From positions 1-64,000 of the forward strand of contig NZ_JANJOU010000004.1 in NCBI RefSeq assembly GCF_024594815.1: a stretch of DNA of 64,000 bases. Direction: 5' to 3'. The DNA is from Roseomonas populi (GTDB lineage: Bacteria; Pseudomonadota; Alphaproteobacteria; Acetobacterales; Acetobacteraceae). The position numbers were made by a program, and so were the translations under genes. This document shows positions 1 to 8,470 of the stretch, one piece after another. The notes beneath the pieces are model-generated. The model made no database searches, was not told where the DNA came from, and saw only the letters and a list, made by a program, of their open reading frames with translations. The first letter of the stretch is position 1; each line of letters opens with the position of its first letter.

Positions 1-507
1 GCCGCCGCGGGGGCGGCCGCCGCACCCGCCGCGCCCGCACCGGCCCCGGAGCCCGCGCCGGAGCCGCAGCCGACCGAAGGCTCCGTCACCAAGCTGCCCC
101 TGCCGCGCTTCGCCGCGCTGCGGGCGGAGGAGGTGAACATGCGGTCCGGCCCCGGCACGCGCTACCCGATCGAGTGGACATACCAGCGGAAGGACCTGCC
201 CGTGCAGATCGTGCGGGAGTTCGAGCTGTGGCGCCGCATCCGTGACATGGACGGCACGGAGGGCTGGGTCCACCAGTCCAACCTCACGGGGCGCCGTACC
301 CTGGTCGTAGCCGGGGAGGAGCGGGTGCTTCGCCGCCGGCCGGAGGAGGGCGCCCATGTCGTGGCCCGGCTGAAGCCCGGCGTGCTCGGCCGCATCCGCC
401 TCTGCGAGGCCGGGCAGGTCTGGTGCGAGGTGCAGGTGGCGGATTACCGGGGGTGGATGCGGCGGAGCGAGTTCTTCGGCGCGATGCCGGAGGAAGAGAT
501 CAAGTAG
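1..507 (+). CDS. SH3-domain protein, 5' end outside the window
   Basis: The reading frame is open from base 1, so the N-terminus lies upstream; at least 168 residues are visible. The first 30 or so are an Ala/Pro/Glu-rich low-complexity linker. A bacterial SH3-like region follows (VNMRSGPGTRYPIEW, then a GWVHQSNL strand), with a second, weaker SH3-like half ending in YRGWMRRSEFFG. Such secreted or periplasmic SH3 proteins usually bind cell-wall or protein partners; the partner here is unknown. An export signal would be in the missing part. The stop is TAG, followed by a dispersed repeat element. Confidence 0.8.
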   Translation, partial: AAAGAAAAPAAPAPAPEPAPEPQPTEGSVTKLPLPRFAALRAEEVNMRSGPGTRYPIEWTYQRKDLPVQIVREFELWRRIRDMDGTEGWVHQSNLTGRRTLVVAGEERVLRRRPEEGAHVVARLKPGVLGRIRLCEAGQVWCEVQVADYRGWMRRSEFFGAMPEEEIK

Positions 508-524
508 CGGCAGGGGCAGCACCT

Positions 525-755
525 GTGGCCCCAGGGGGAGAAAAGGAATTCTCCCTCCTGGATCCCCTCTCATGTTCTTCTTCGAGGCTGCCGCGGGATG
601 CCTCGATGAGGGTGCGCCGAGGGTCCATGAGCCTCGGTGACTGGCACCGCGGCCCTGGCCGACACGGTGTGAAAGCTCCCTGCGCGACTTCCGTCATTCC
701 ATCCGCGGCAGCCCGATCGCGGGGTCCGGGGTGGCCAGGCCTCCCTGGGGCCAGG
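525..755 (+). repeat. Dispersed structured intergenic element, copy 1 (forward)
   Basis: This fills most of the 359-base gap between the SH3 gene and the next gene. It begins GGCCCCAGG and ends near CCTGGGGCC, so the ends are inverted repeats. Hairpin A is at 531-561 (CCAGG.. paired with ..CCTGG, loop containing GGAA). Linker B contains GGCTGCCGCGG near 586-596. Hairpin C pairs CCGAGG with CCTCGG around 617-637. Right-hand module D holds CCGCGGCAGCCCGAT near 702-716. Copy 5 near 48.8 kb matches it along most of its length. No gene was recognised inside it. Confidence 0.75.
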
Positions 756-866
756 GGCGGCGACAGGCCAGGATGTGTTCTTTCGCAGGGTGCGTGGATT
801 TTCGCGGCGCGGGTTCTGTCCTACCATTCACCCGCATTCCCGGACGATGAATGAGGACGCGGCCGC

Positions 867-2735
867 ATGCCTGACCTGCTCCATGCCCAGGAGCGCGACC
901 GCCTCCTTGCTTCGCTGCGGCGTCTGCTGCGCCAGGTGAGCGTGGACGGCCAGCCGCTGACGGGGCTGGCGCAGACGGAGGAGTCGGGCGCGCCGCTGCT
1001 GACCCGGGACAATGCCCTGACGGCGGAGCTGATGGCGATTCCCGCCCTGCGAGCCACCGATCCCGCCCTGGCCGATGCCGCGCTGGGCTTCACCGCCGCC
1101 ATGATGGAGGAGGTGGGGCCGGCGCCGCGCGGCGCCCTGCCGCCCCGGGCCCCGCACGCCGAGATCCTGCGCGCCGAGCCGCGCGACCTGCGCGTGCTGA
1201 CGCCCTGGCACGAGTACACGGGCGACCTGACCCACGGCGTGCTGCGCCAGCGGCTGCGGGGCGACGGGCGGGACCGGGACGTGCTGCACACCGGCAACAT
1301 GGTGCGGCTCCGGCTGCAGGGCGGGGTGCCCGGCCTGCTCGGGCGGCTCAACCTGCGTCCCGGCACGCTGGACGTGGAGGACGCGGTCACCGACCAGGGG
1401 GTGCAGGCCGAGGGCACTGGGGTGGTGATGTGGCACGAGAGCGAGCTGCACCTGGCGCCCGCGCCGGGGATGCGCGTGCTGGCCGGCACCGTGCGCTACG
1501 AGTACCGCGCCTCCGCCGCCGACCCGGTGCTGCGGCTGACCGTGATCCTGAAGGCGGGCGCGAAGGCCGGGCTGGCCAGCGTGCGGCTGACAACGGCGCT
1601 GGACGCGCTGTCCGAGGGCGCGGTGCCGTTCGCGCACCTTTCCTTCGGGAAGGATGGCCGGCAGACCCGCCGCGCGGACGGTGCCTTCCCGGATGACGAG
1701 AAGGTCGCGGACGGGCCGCTGGAATCCGTGCACCTCTGGCAGGGCGGGCCGGAGGAGGGCGCGGTGGCGCTGCACATCCGCCCGCGCGCGGCGGAATCGG
1801 TGTTCAGCCTGCGCGTCAACGCGCGGGGCGGCGTTCCCCACTGGGTGGTGCTGCGCCACACCGTGCCGGACGTGCCCCGCGGCGGGACCGTGACGCTGCG
1901 CGAGGACCGGCTGCTGGCCCGCGGCGTGGCGCGGGGCACGCCGGAGGCGGGGCTGCGGGTGATGCGCTCGCTGGACGGGCTGGCCGGGCGCGACCCTGGC
2001 CAGACCGCGGTCGGCGCGCCGCTGGTGGCCATGGCCTCCGTGCTGCTGAACGCCCCGGTCCTCAACCCGCCAGTGCAGCGCGACCGGCTGGCGCGGCTGC
2101 GGGACACGCTGGACCGGCACCTGGCGATGCTGCCGGAGGAGGGGGAGGGCCTGGCTCTCCCGGCGGATGACCTGGCATCGCTGGTGCTGGTGATGGACGC
2201 GCTGTGGCGGGGCGGCGGACTGCCGCGGGAGAGGCGGCGGCTGCGCGTCCTTCTCGGCCAGCTCGCCGCCGCCGCCTCGCCGGAAGGCGTGATCGGCGCG
2301 GGGCTGGCGACGCACGGGGCGGCGATCCTGGCGCTGGCGCGCGCCGCCACCCTGGTTCGCGAGCCCTGGGTGGAGGAGGCGCTGCGGAAGGCGATCCTCG
2401 CCCTTTCCCCGGAGGGAACCGGGCTGGCGGGGGTCAACATCTCCGGGCCGGTTTCCACCCCCGCGCTGGCGATGCTGCTGCGCGGGCTGCGGGCGACGGA
2501 GCTGCTGGCGGGCACCGGGGCCGTCTCCCCTGGCCCGGCGGCGATGGAGCGGCTGGCGGCGGTGCGGGATGCGCTGCTCGGCACCCTCTCCGCCCGCCTG
2601 CGGGCGCGGGAGGAACGGCTGGAGGTGCTGCCGGGCGGTGCCGGAGAGCCGGACGCGGCCAGCATCGCCGCCCTGCTCCTCGCGGTGCTCTCGCCGGACG
2701 AGGTGGCGCTTTCCATCGGCGGGGTGGCGGCTTGA
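867..2735 (+). CDS. Unrecognised 622-residue protein
   Basis: I do not recognise the family. There is no obvious signal peptide or membrane segment, so it is probably cytoplasmic. The first 110 residues look helical. Residues 120-340 are rich in beta-type sequence with several Arg and Glu pairs. The last 250 are a run of Leu/Ala-rich amphipathic helices, as in helical toroid or repeat folds. A GAGGA motif lies upstream of the ATG. Its stop codon overlaps the TTG start of a lipoprotein gene, so the two are probably translationally coupled and functionally linked. Codon use matches the neighbours, with no sign of recent transfer. Confidence 0.8.
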   Translation: MPDLLHAQERDRLLASLRRLLRQVSVDGQPLTGLAQTEESGAPLLTRDNALTAELMAIPALRATDPALADAALGFTAAMMEEVGPAPRGALPPRAPHAEILRAEPRDLRVLTPWHEYTGDLTHGVLRQRLRGDGRDRDVLHTGNMVRLRLQGGVPGLLGRLNLRPGTLDVEDAVTDQGVQAEGTGVVMWHESELHLAPAPGMRVLAGTVRYEYRASAADPVLRLTVILKAGAKAGLASVRLTTALDALSEGAVPFAHLSFGKDGRQTRRADGAFPDDEKVADGPLESVHLWQGGPEEGAVALHIRPRAAESVFSLRVNARGGVPHWVVLRHTVPDVPRGGTVTLREDRLLARGVARGTPEAGLRVMRSLDGLAGRDPGQTAVGAPLVAMASVLLNAPVLNPPVQRDRLARLRDTLDRHLAMLPEEGEGLALPADDLASLVLVMDALWRGGGLPRERRRLRVLLGQLAAAASPEGVIGAGLATHGAAILALARAATLVREPWVEEALRKAILALSPEGTGLAGVNISGPVSTPALAMLLRGLRATELLAGTGAVSPGPAAMERLAAVRDALLGTLSARLRAREERLEVLPGGAGEPDAASIAALLLAVLSPDEVALSIGGVAA

Positions 2736-3574
2736 GGCATCTCGCGGGGGCCTTCCTGGCCCTGCTGGCACTCTCCGGCTGCGCCGTGGCGCCGCCCCCG
2801 CCCGTGCGGGAGGCGCCGATCGCCTACCCCCCTTCCGTCCGCGAGAGGCTGCTGCGGATCGCAGAGGCGGAATGGGTGGAATGGGGGCGGATTACCGCCG
2901 GGCCCGGCCTGCCCCGCCCCCCGGCGGGGAGCGAGGGGGCGACCGCTTCCTTCCCCCGCGTCCTGGCCTACTGGCGCGCGGTGCCGGACGCGGAGGCGGC
3001 CGCCGCCGTCTCCCGCAACCGCGCCCGCTGGGCCGCGCAGCTCGAGGGGCGTACGGTAGAGGGCGTGTGGTCGGAGCCCGCCTGGTCCGCCGCCTTCGTC
3101 TCCTTCCTCATGCGTGGTGCGGGGGTGGACGAGAGGGAGTTCCACGCCTCCGCCTCCCACGCCTTCTACCTGGACGCGATCCTGCGGGACGCCGCGGAGT
3201 TCCCGGCCCGGGCGCCCTTCGTGCCGCACGATGTGGTGGAGCGCGCGCCGGAGCCCGGGGACCTGATCTGCGCCGACCGGTCCCGCCACCCGCTTCCCGG
3301 CTGGCGCGCGCGCCTGCCGGAGGCCGGGCAGTTCCGCCCGATGCATTGCGACCTGGTGATCCGCACCGGGGCGGGGGTGGCGGAGGCCGTGGGCGGCAAC
3401 GTGGCGGATGCGGTGACGATGACCCTCTATGAAACCGGGGCCGATGGCCGCCTGCTCCCGCGCCGGCCCGGGGAGCCCGTGGTTTTCGCGATCGTTGAGA
3501 ACCGGCTGGGGCGACTTCCGCCTTTTCAGCCCGGGCCAGTGATTTCCGCACTTTCCGCGGGGAAGCGCGGCTAG
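2732..3574 (+). CDS. DUF2272 lipoprotein
   Basis: A 280-residue protein. The TTG start is chosen because it overlaps the previous stop (TTGA) and gives a signal peptide with a lipobox (LALSGC, Cys about residue 16), predicting a lipid-anchored periplasmic protein. The body resembles DUF2272: a domain with E-W-x-E-W near residue 45, a conserved AFVSFLMR region, and a C-terminal part with HCDLVIR and VGGNVADAVTM. That pattern of Cys and His residues recalls CHAP/NlpC-like folds, but catalysis is not established. It is coupled to the unknown 622-residue protein upstream and is followed by an AT-richer leader. Confidence 0.8.
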   Translation: MRHLAGAFLALLALSGCAVAPPPPVREAPIAYPPSVRERLLRIAEAEWVEWGRITAGPGLPRPPAGSEGATASFPRVLAYWRAVPDAEAAAAVSRNRARWAAQLEGRTVEGVWSEPAWSAAFVSFLMRGAGVDEREFHASASHAFYLDAILRDAAEFPARAPFVPHDVVERAPEPGDLICADRSRHPLPGWRARLPEAGQFRPMHCDLVIRTGAGVAEAVGGNVADAVTMTLYETGADGRLLPRRPGEPVVFAIVENRLGRLPPFQPGPVISALSAGKRG

Positions 3575-3866
3575 GGGCTTTTTGGGCCCATACGCCTTTA
3601 CCTCTGACGAGTGGGCCCGATGTTTGTGGGAAGGATCAGCGGCTTTCGTCGGCGCTGCCCTGCCGTATCCCAGCCGGAGCAAAATGAGGTTTGTTCCAGA
3701 AATTGATCCGAAGTTGATTTGATTGACGGTACGCCCCGCAATCGAACGTCCTCTGACTTTCTGCCGAATTGGGAAAAGCTAGACATTATCTTCGGGGATA
3801 AGGATATTCCGCGGGTCGGCCCGATTCGCAGTCGGGTTTGTGGAACCGTTTACCGAGGAGATGCCC
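3575..3866. promoter_or_regulatory. AT-richer leader before the H-NS gene
   Basis: This 292-base gap is visibly richer in A and T than the surroundings (for example ATTGATCCGAAGTTGATTTG near 3701). A TTGACG at 3723-3728 could be a -35 box, but no good -10 follows at 17 bases, so I do not assign a promoter. AT-rich leaders are typical of genes bound by H-NS-type proteins and would suit autoregulation; that is inference. No repeat element or small gene was recognised. Confidence 0.4.
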
Positions 3867-4232
3867 ATGGCCGACACCAAGCAGAAATCCATCGTCGATC
3901 TGGATGGAATGAGCGCGCAGGAACTAACCGCGCTGATCGAGGCCGCAGAAGCCAAGCGCGCGGAAAAACAGGATGAGGCGCGGAATGCGCTGATCGAGGA
4001 ATTCCGCGGCAAGGCCGCACAGTTGGGGCTGCAGCTGGAATCCCTGATTCCCAGTGCTGCCGCGCAGGGGCCGGCTTCTACCGGCCGCCGCACCCGGCGC
4101 GACGCCGGCGGGTCCGTTGCGCCGCGCTTCCGCGGCCCGAACGGCGAAACCTGGAGCGGGCGCGGCCGCATGCCGAAATGGCTTTCCGCCATGGAGGCTT
4201 CCGGCCGCAAGAAGGACGAGTTCCGGATTTAA
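3867..4232 (+). CDS. H-NS family nucleoid-associated protein
   Basis: A 121-residue H-NS-type DNA-binding protein. Residues 1-55 form a charged, coiled-coil-like oligomerisation region (ELTALIEAAEAKRAEKQDE). The C-terminal domain carries the family signature FRGPNGETWSGRGRMPKWL, whose GRGRMP loop contacts the minor groove of AT-rich DNA. The ATG at 3867 is preferred to that at 3861 because GAGGAG (3855-3860) then sits six bases upstream. Proteins of this family silence AT-rich, often foreign, DNA. The gene converges on the aldose epimerase gene, with a four-base overlap of the two stop ends. Confidence 0.93.
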   Translation: MADTKQKSIVDLDGMSAQELTALIEAAEAKRAEKQDEARNALIEEFRGKAAQLGLQLESLIPSAAAQGPASTGRRTRRDAGGSVAPRFRGPNGETWSGRGRMPKWLSAMEASGRKKDEFRI

Positions 4233-5104
4233 TCCGGGCTTCTTTCCGGCCGGACCTGCCAGCTGAAGCGCCGGGATTGTCCCGGCGCCAGGACGGTGGC
4301 GCCCGGTCGGTTCATAAATTCCCCGTCCCAGCCCAGCGGCGCTGCGGTGCCGCACCAGGGCTCCAGGCAGAGGAAAGAAGCGCCCGGTTTCGACCAGAGG
4401 CCAAAGTCGGAATAGCCATCCCACTGCATTTCCAGCGCCGCGCCGGGAGCGGCGTAACGGAGTTTCCTCGCGGGAAAATCCGGGAGGACGATCGCGTCCT
4501 TTTCGAAAAGGGATTGATTGAGCGGCAGCGTTCCATCCCGCAGCGAAATGTATTCCGAGGCATCCAGCAGCCCGCCTGTCAGGCGCCGCGCTGCCAGGGC
4601 TCCGATGCCGGCAAAGGTGAGGTGGTGGCCCTCCGCCGAGGCAGCGCCGGGCAGGGGCCAGGAGAAGGCCGGGTGCCCGCCGATCAGGAAGGGCAGGGGC
4701 CCATCCCCGGGGTTGAGGACCGTGGCGGTGCAGGACAGGGCACCGCCGGCCACCGCCCATTCCACGTCGAGCGCGAAGGCGAAGGGATAGGCCGCCCGCG
4801 TCGCGTCGTTGTCCTCCAGCCGCAATGCGCAGCCCGCCCCGTCCCGCCACAGCCAGGTGAAGCGGCTGTCGCGGGCGAAGCCGTGCTGGGTCATGCGATG
4901 CGGTTGCCCGGCATGGCGCAGCGTATCGCCCGGCAGGCGGCCGACGATGGGGAACAGGATCGGGGCGTGGCGCGGCCATTCCGGGCCGGCCTGCCAAAGC
5001 CACTCCCCGCCGCCGGCATCCCGCAGCGATTGCAATTCCGCCCCCTCCGCTCGGACGGTGGCGGTCAGGCGGTCGTCGCCGAAGCGATGGGTGTCGTCTG
5101 GCAT
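4229..5104 (-). CDS. Aldose 1-epimerase family protein
   Basis: A 291-residue protein of the galactose mutarotase-like superfamily, closest in pattern to the LacX/YeaD group. Typical motifs are PILFPIVGRL near residue 50, HGFARDSRF near 75, the GGHPAFSW strand near 145 with a likely catalytic His, and a late EPWCGTAAPLG loop near 250. Such enzymes interconvert alpha and beta anomers of hexoses or hexose 6-phosphates in the cytoplasm. No sugar operon surrounds it, so the substrate is open. It converges on the H-NS gene. Confidence 0.88.
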   Translation of the reverse strand: MPDDTHRFGDDRLTATVRAEGAELQSLRDAGGGEWLWQAGPEWPRHAPILFPIVGRLPGDTLRHAGQPHRMTQHGFARDSRFTWLWRDGAGCALRLEDNDATRAAYPFAFALDVEWAVAGGALSCTATVLNPGDGPLPFLIGGHPAFSWPLPGAASAEGHHLTFAGIGALAARRLTGGLLDASEYISLRDGTLPLNQSLFEKDAIVLPDFPARKLRYAAPGAALEMQWDGYSDFGLWSKPGASFLCLEPWCGTAAPLGWDGEFMNRPGATVLAPGQSRRFSWQVRPERSPD

Positions 5105-5253
5105 GCGCCTGGATGCGCTGGCTGGGCAGGGGCCGCAAGGGCGGACCGGTCCTGGCCTTACGAGCGCCGCCGTATCGGGGTGGGAGCGCGGGCAGGCGCC
5201 CGCCCGCTGGTTGCGATCATATCCGCCGGGGCCTGTACTGGCCGGGGTTGGTG

Positions 5254-6033
5254 ATGCGAGTCGTGTCCTTGGAGAGCAGCTTCGACAGCGCGGCTTTCGC
5301 CCGCGATGGGTTCGCCGTGGTCGGGAACGCGGTCTCGCCGCCGCTCCTGGCCGGGTTGCGGGATGCGCTGGAGCGGGTGCAGGGCGCCGTGCCCGGGCTG
5401 CCGCCCGAGTTACTGGAGCGCCTGACCTTCGAGCGGGACCTGCCGGAGGCGCGGCGCGGCGGCATCGCCGCCTCCGAGGTGGGAGACGCGATCTTTATCC
5501 TCGGGGATCCAGTCGCCTTCGATCCCCTGTTCTGGGAGGTCCTCCGGCAGCCGGCGCTCGTCTCCGCCGCGCGGATGGCGCTGGGGGTGCGGGACCTGGC
5601 GGCCCATTTCATGAACGTCACCATCAAGCACCGGCGCTTCGGCCGTGCCATCGGGTGGCACCGGGACTACCCGAACGGCTACGCCTCGCCCGCGGCCTCC
5701 TGCTTCGTGCGCGCGATGCTCTGCCTCGATGGCATGTTCCGCGACGGGGGTGCGACAGCCTTCATTCCCGGCTCCCACCTCCTGGCGGATGCCGAGGTGG
5801 CCGAGCCCGCCCCGCCGGGTGGCTGGCAGCCTCCGGAGAGCGACGTCGTGGTGGTGTGCTGCGATCCCGGGGACCTGGTGCTCATCCATCCGAAGGTGCT
5901 GCACGGCGGCGGGATGAACACGTCTTCCTCCCCGCGCCGGAACATCGTCGTGCAGATCGGGGATGCCGCCATGCCCCTGCGGCGTGTCCCCGAGCAGGAG
6001 ACGGTCGCCGGCCATCGGCTTGAGGCGGTCTGA
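5254..6033 (+). CDS. Phytanoyl-CoA dioxygenase (PhyH) family protein
   Basis: A 259-residue Fe(II)/2-oxoglutarate dioxygenase. The facial triad is visible: H136 and D138 in GWHRDYPNGY, and H217 in IHPKVLHGG; R229 in SSPRRN is the likely 2-oxoglutarate ligand. An ATG at 5254 (or GTG at 5251) gives a normal family start (FARDGFAVVGN); a start at 5113 would add an atypical Arg/Gly-rich stretch. PhyH enzymes hydroxylate varied small molecules, so the substrate cannot be read from sequence. It stands alone and is followed by a partial repeat element. Confidence 0.85.
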   Translation: MRVVSLESSFDSAAFARDGFAVVGNAVSPPLLAGLRDALERVQGAVPGLPPELLERLTFERDLPEARRGGIAASEVGDAIFILGDPVAFDPLFWEVLRQPALVSAARMALGVRDLAAHFMNVTIKHRRFGRAIGWHRDYPNGYASPAASCFVRAMLCLDGMFRDGGATAFIPGSHLLADAEVAEPAPPGGWQPPESDVVVVCCDPGDLVLIHPKVLHGGGMNTSSSPRRNIVVQIGDAAMPLRRVPEQETVAGHRLEAV

Positions 6034-6104
6034 GGCTCGCCGGACGTCCGGGCGGACCGGCGATCATGGCCGTGGCGGTGCTTCCGGCCGGCGAGCCGGA
6101 TGGA

Positions 6105-6165
6105 GCGTGGGGGATCCGGGGGAGAGGTTCTCCCTCCCCCGGCCCGGTGAGTTCGAGGAGGCCTG
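6105..6165 (+). repeat. Partial dispersed element, hairpin A only
   Basis: Between the PhyH and DUF992 genes, GGGGGAG (6118-6124) pairs with CTCCCCC (6134-6140) around AGGTTCTCC. This is the same GGGAG/CTCCC hairpin module as in the longer copies, without the linker and second hairpin. It could terminate both convergent genes. Confidence 0.5.
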
Positions 6166-6177
6166 GCCTCCCCGGGA

Positions 6178-6786
6178 TCAGCCGCCCGCCTTCAGCGTGA
6201 TCTCGGCGATGCCTGCCGCCACGTTGATGCCCGTGCTGCTCTCGATGGAGAGCGGCTGCAGGGCCACCTGGTCGCGGCTGCCGCCGATGAGGACGTTGCT
6301 GCCCAGGCCGAGGCCCGCCGCGACGTTGGAGGAGGCGCCGCCATAGGTGCCGGCCAGGCTGCCGGGGGCGATGTCGGGCCCGGTGTTCACCACCGTCCAC
6401 ACCATCGTGCCGCGGCCGGTGAAGCCGAGGTCCACGCCGAAGCGGCGGATCTCGCCGGAGTAGCGCTCGGCGGGGCCGTTCGCCGGCTTGAACTCGCAGG
6501 ACAGGTCCTTCGTCGAGCCGAAGACGAAGCTGATGCCGCCGGAGACGTCGCACTGAAGCTGGCCGACGCGGGTATTGCCGGCCTGCTGGCCGGGGGGCGG
6601 CGTCATCACCGTGCCGGACTGCACCATGCCCGGCGGGATGGGCTGGCCGGGCTGCAGGACCACACCCTGGCCGGGGATGACGGTGCCCGGGGCGACGGTG
6701 CCCGGCGGGGTGGTGGCGGTCTGGGCCAGGGCGGTGCCGCCGAAGGCAAGCAGGGCGGCGGTGGCAAGGAAGGCGGTACGGTTCAT
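6178..6786 (-). CDS. DUF992 family exported protein
   Basis: A 202-residue protein with a clear Sec signal peptide (MNRTAFLATAALLAFGGTALA, cleaved about residue 22). A Thr/Pro/Gly-rich linker follows up to about residue 70. The DUF992 core then shows VGQLQCDVSGGISFVFGS, a second Cys in LSCEFKP, and the RFGVDLGFTGRGTMVW segment. The two cysteines probably form a disulfide. DUF992 proteins are common in alphaproteobacterial periplasms and have no known function. The end of the protein has tandem glycine-rich beta strands. Confidence 0.87.
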   Translation of the reverse strand: MNRTAFLATAALLAFGGTALAQTATTPPGTVAPGTVIPGQGVVLQPGQPIPPGMVQSGTVMTPPPGQQAGNTRVGQLQCDVSGGISFVFGSTKDLSCEFKPANGPAERYSGEIRRFGVDLGFTGRGTMVWTVVNTGPDIAPGSLAGTYGGASSNVAAGLGLGSNVLIGGSRDQVALQPLSIESSTGINVAAGIAEITLKAGG

Positions 6787-6831
6787 GGCTTTCGCTCCTC
6801 GATCTCTGATCGGGGAGGCGGCAGGGGCCGT

Positions 6832-7659
6832 TCAGACGGCCCCGGGCGCTTCCCCGGACGGGAGCGAAGAACGCGCCGTTGCCGCCGCGGCTTCATCACC
6901 GGCTTTCTGCCACGCACCCTGGGGCAGGAGCTGGGGCGCCAGCACGCGGCGGGGGCGGGCCGGGGCCGTGCGGCGGGTCAGGGGCGCCAGCACGGATTTC
7001 CGGGCCTCGATCAGCGTCACGCCGCCGAACTGGGGGGCCAGGGCCTCGCCGGCCGCCTCCCAGAGCCGGGCGCCGCGCAGTAGGGGGCGGAAGGCGAAGG
7101 GCGGGACGAAGAGGGCGGCCTCCCGCGCCTCCACCGTGAACATGGACCGCTCCAGGAGCCGGGCGAGCTGGCGGGGGGAGTAGGGCTGGCCATGGCCGAA
7201 AGGGGTGTGCTCCAGGTGCGCCCAGACGGAGCGGCGGTTGGGCACAACGGCGAGCAGCCGGCCCTCCGGCCGCAGCACGCGCCAGGCCTCCCTCAGCATG
7301 CGGCGGGCATTCTCCGCGCCCTCCAGCCCGTGGACGAGAAGGATCCGGTCGAAGCTGAGGTCGGAAAAGGGGAGGCGATCCTCCTCCACCAGGGCGGTGG
7401 CGTTGCGGCCGTCCGGCGGCCAGGGCGGCAGGCCGCCCGCGCCCAGGACTTCCGGCGCCGCCGAAACCAGGCGCGCCGCGCCGCGCCGCCAGAGGCGCAG
7501 ATAGGGCCCGGCATGGCCGAGGCCGAGCACCTCCTGCCCCGTCAGCTCAGGCCAGGCGCGGCGGAGCCGGGCGCGCAGGACGCGCCGGGTCACCGCGCCC
7601 AGCGGCGCCTCGTAGAAGCCCTGCAGCCCGCGGGCGGTGAAGTGGACCTCGGCGGCCAT
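6832..7659 (-). CDS. Class I SAM-dependent methyltransferase
   Basis: A 275-residue protein. The ATG at 7659 gives a family-type start (MAAEVHFTARGLQGFYEAPLG); a longer frame reaches toward gloB and would overlap its start region. The Rossmann core shows VLGLGHAGPYLRLW (motif I), LPFSDLSFDRILLVHGLE (acidic loop and motif II) and a VLRPEGRLLAVVPNR strand, as in the Methyltransf_11 group. The substrate is unknown. The gene is divergent from gloB with about 50 bases between starts, an arrangement I recall from other alphaproteobacteria, so co-regulation is likely. Confidence 0.85.
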   Translation of the reverse strand: MAAEVHFTARGLQGFYEAPLGAVTRRVLRARLRRAWPELTGQEVLGLGHAGPYLRLWRRGAARLVSAAPEVLGAGGLPPWPPDGRNATALVEEDRLPFSDLSFDRILLVHGLEGAENARRMLREAWRVLRPEGRLLAVVPNRRSVWAHLEHTPFGHGQPYSPRQLARLLERSMFTVEAREAALFVPPFAFRPLLRGARLWEAAGEALAPQFGGVTLIEARKSVLAPLTRRTAPARPRRVLAPQLLPQGAWQKAGDEAAAATARSSLPSGEAPGAV

Positions 7660-7711
7660 GAAGCCGATATAGGGCGGCGAATCCGGCCTGACACCAGAGG
7701 GAAAGCACTGC

Positions 7712-8461
7712 ATGACCCAGCGTGGGAATTGGACGATCCGGGCCGTGCCCAACCTCTCCGACAACTACGCCTGGCTGCTGCGGGACGAGGCGACGGGCAC
7801 CGTGGCGCTCTGCGACCCCGGCGAGGTGGAGCCGAACCTGGCGGCGCTGCAGGAGATGCCGGAGCCCGGGCGGCTGGACTGGGTGCTGCTGACCCACCAC
7901 CACCCCGACCACATCGACGGCGTGGCCGGCGTGGTGGCGGCGACGGGCGCGAAGGTGCTGGGCGCGGCGGCGGATTCCCACCGGCTGCCGAAGCTGGACC
8001 TTTCGGTGCGCCCCGGCGATTCGGTGCCGCTGGGCAGCGGCACGATCGAGGTGCTGGACAGCCCGGGCCACACGATCGGCCACATCGCGCTGTTTATCCC
8101 CGAGGCGCACGCGGTGCTGTGCGGGGACACCCTGTTCTCGCTGGGCTGCGGGCGGCTGCTGGAGGGCACGCCGGCCGACATGTTCCGTGCCCTGCGCCTG
8201 CTGGACGCCCTGCCCGGCGACACGCTGGTGCTCTGCGGCCACGAGTACACCGAGAGCAATGCCCGCTTCGCCCTGACGGTGGAGCCGGACAACGCCGCGC
8301 TGAAGGCGCGTGCGGAGGAGGTGCGGGCGCAGCGCAAGGCCGGGCACCCCACCGTGCCCACCACGCTGGACGGGGAGCGCGCCACCAACCCCTTCCTGCG
8401 GGCGGGGGACGAGGCGACGCTGGCCGAGCGGCGGCGCGGCAAGGACGTGTTCAAGGGCTGA
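7712..8461 (+). CDS. gloB: Hydroxyacylglutathione hydrolase (glyoxalase II)
   Basis: A 249-residue metallo-beta-lactamase-fold enzyme that hydrolyses S-D-lactoylglutathione to D-lactate and glutathione, the second step of methylglyoxal detoxification. The metal motif THHHPDH is at residues 61-67. Further ligands appear in SPGHTIGH, GDTLFSLGCGR and CGHEYT. The C-terminal glutathione-binding segment ATNPFLR is present, and the length is normal for GloB. AGAGGGAAAG precedes the ATG. It is divergent from a methyltransferase and nine bases ahead of a cupin gene. Confidence 0.95.
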   Translation: MTQRGNWTIRAVPNLSDNYAWLLRDEATGTVALCDPGEVEPNLAALQEMPEPGRLDWVLLTHHHPDHIDGVAGVVAATGAKVLGAAADSHRLPKLDLSVRPGDSVPLGSGTIEVLDSPGHTIGHIALFIPEAHAVLCGDTLFSLGCGRLLEGTPADMFRALRLLDALPGDTLVLCGHEYTESNARFALTVEPDNAALKARAEEVRAQRKAGHPTVPTTLDGERATNPFLRAGDEATLAERRRGKDVFKG

Positions 8462-8470
8462 GCGCCCGCC

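Noticed and set aside
828-3682. Long open frames on the minus strand opposite the 622-residue protein and the DUF2272 lipoprotein genes.
   Set aside because: They have Arg/Pro/Ala/Gly-rich, low-complexity products typical of antisense frames in GC-rich DNA, and the sense frames have recognisable features and ribosome sites.
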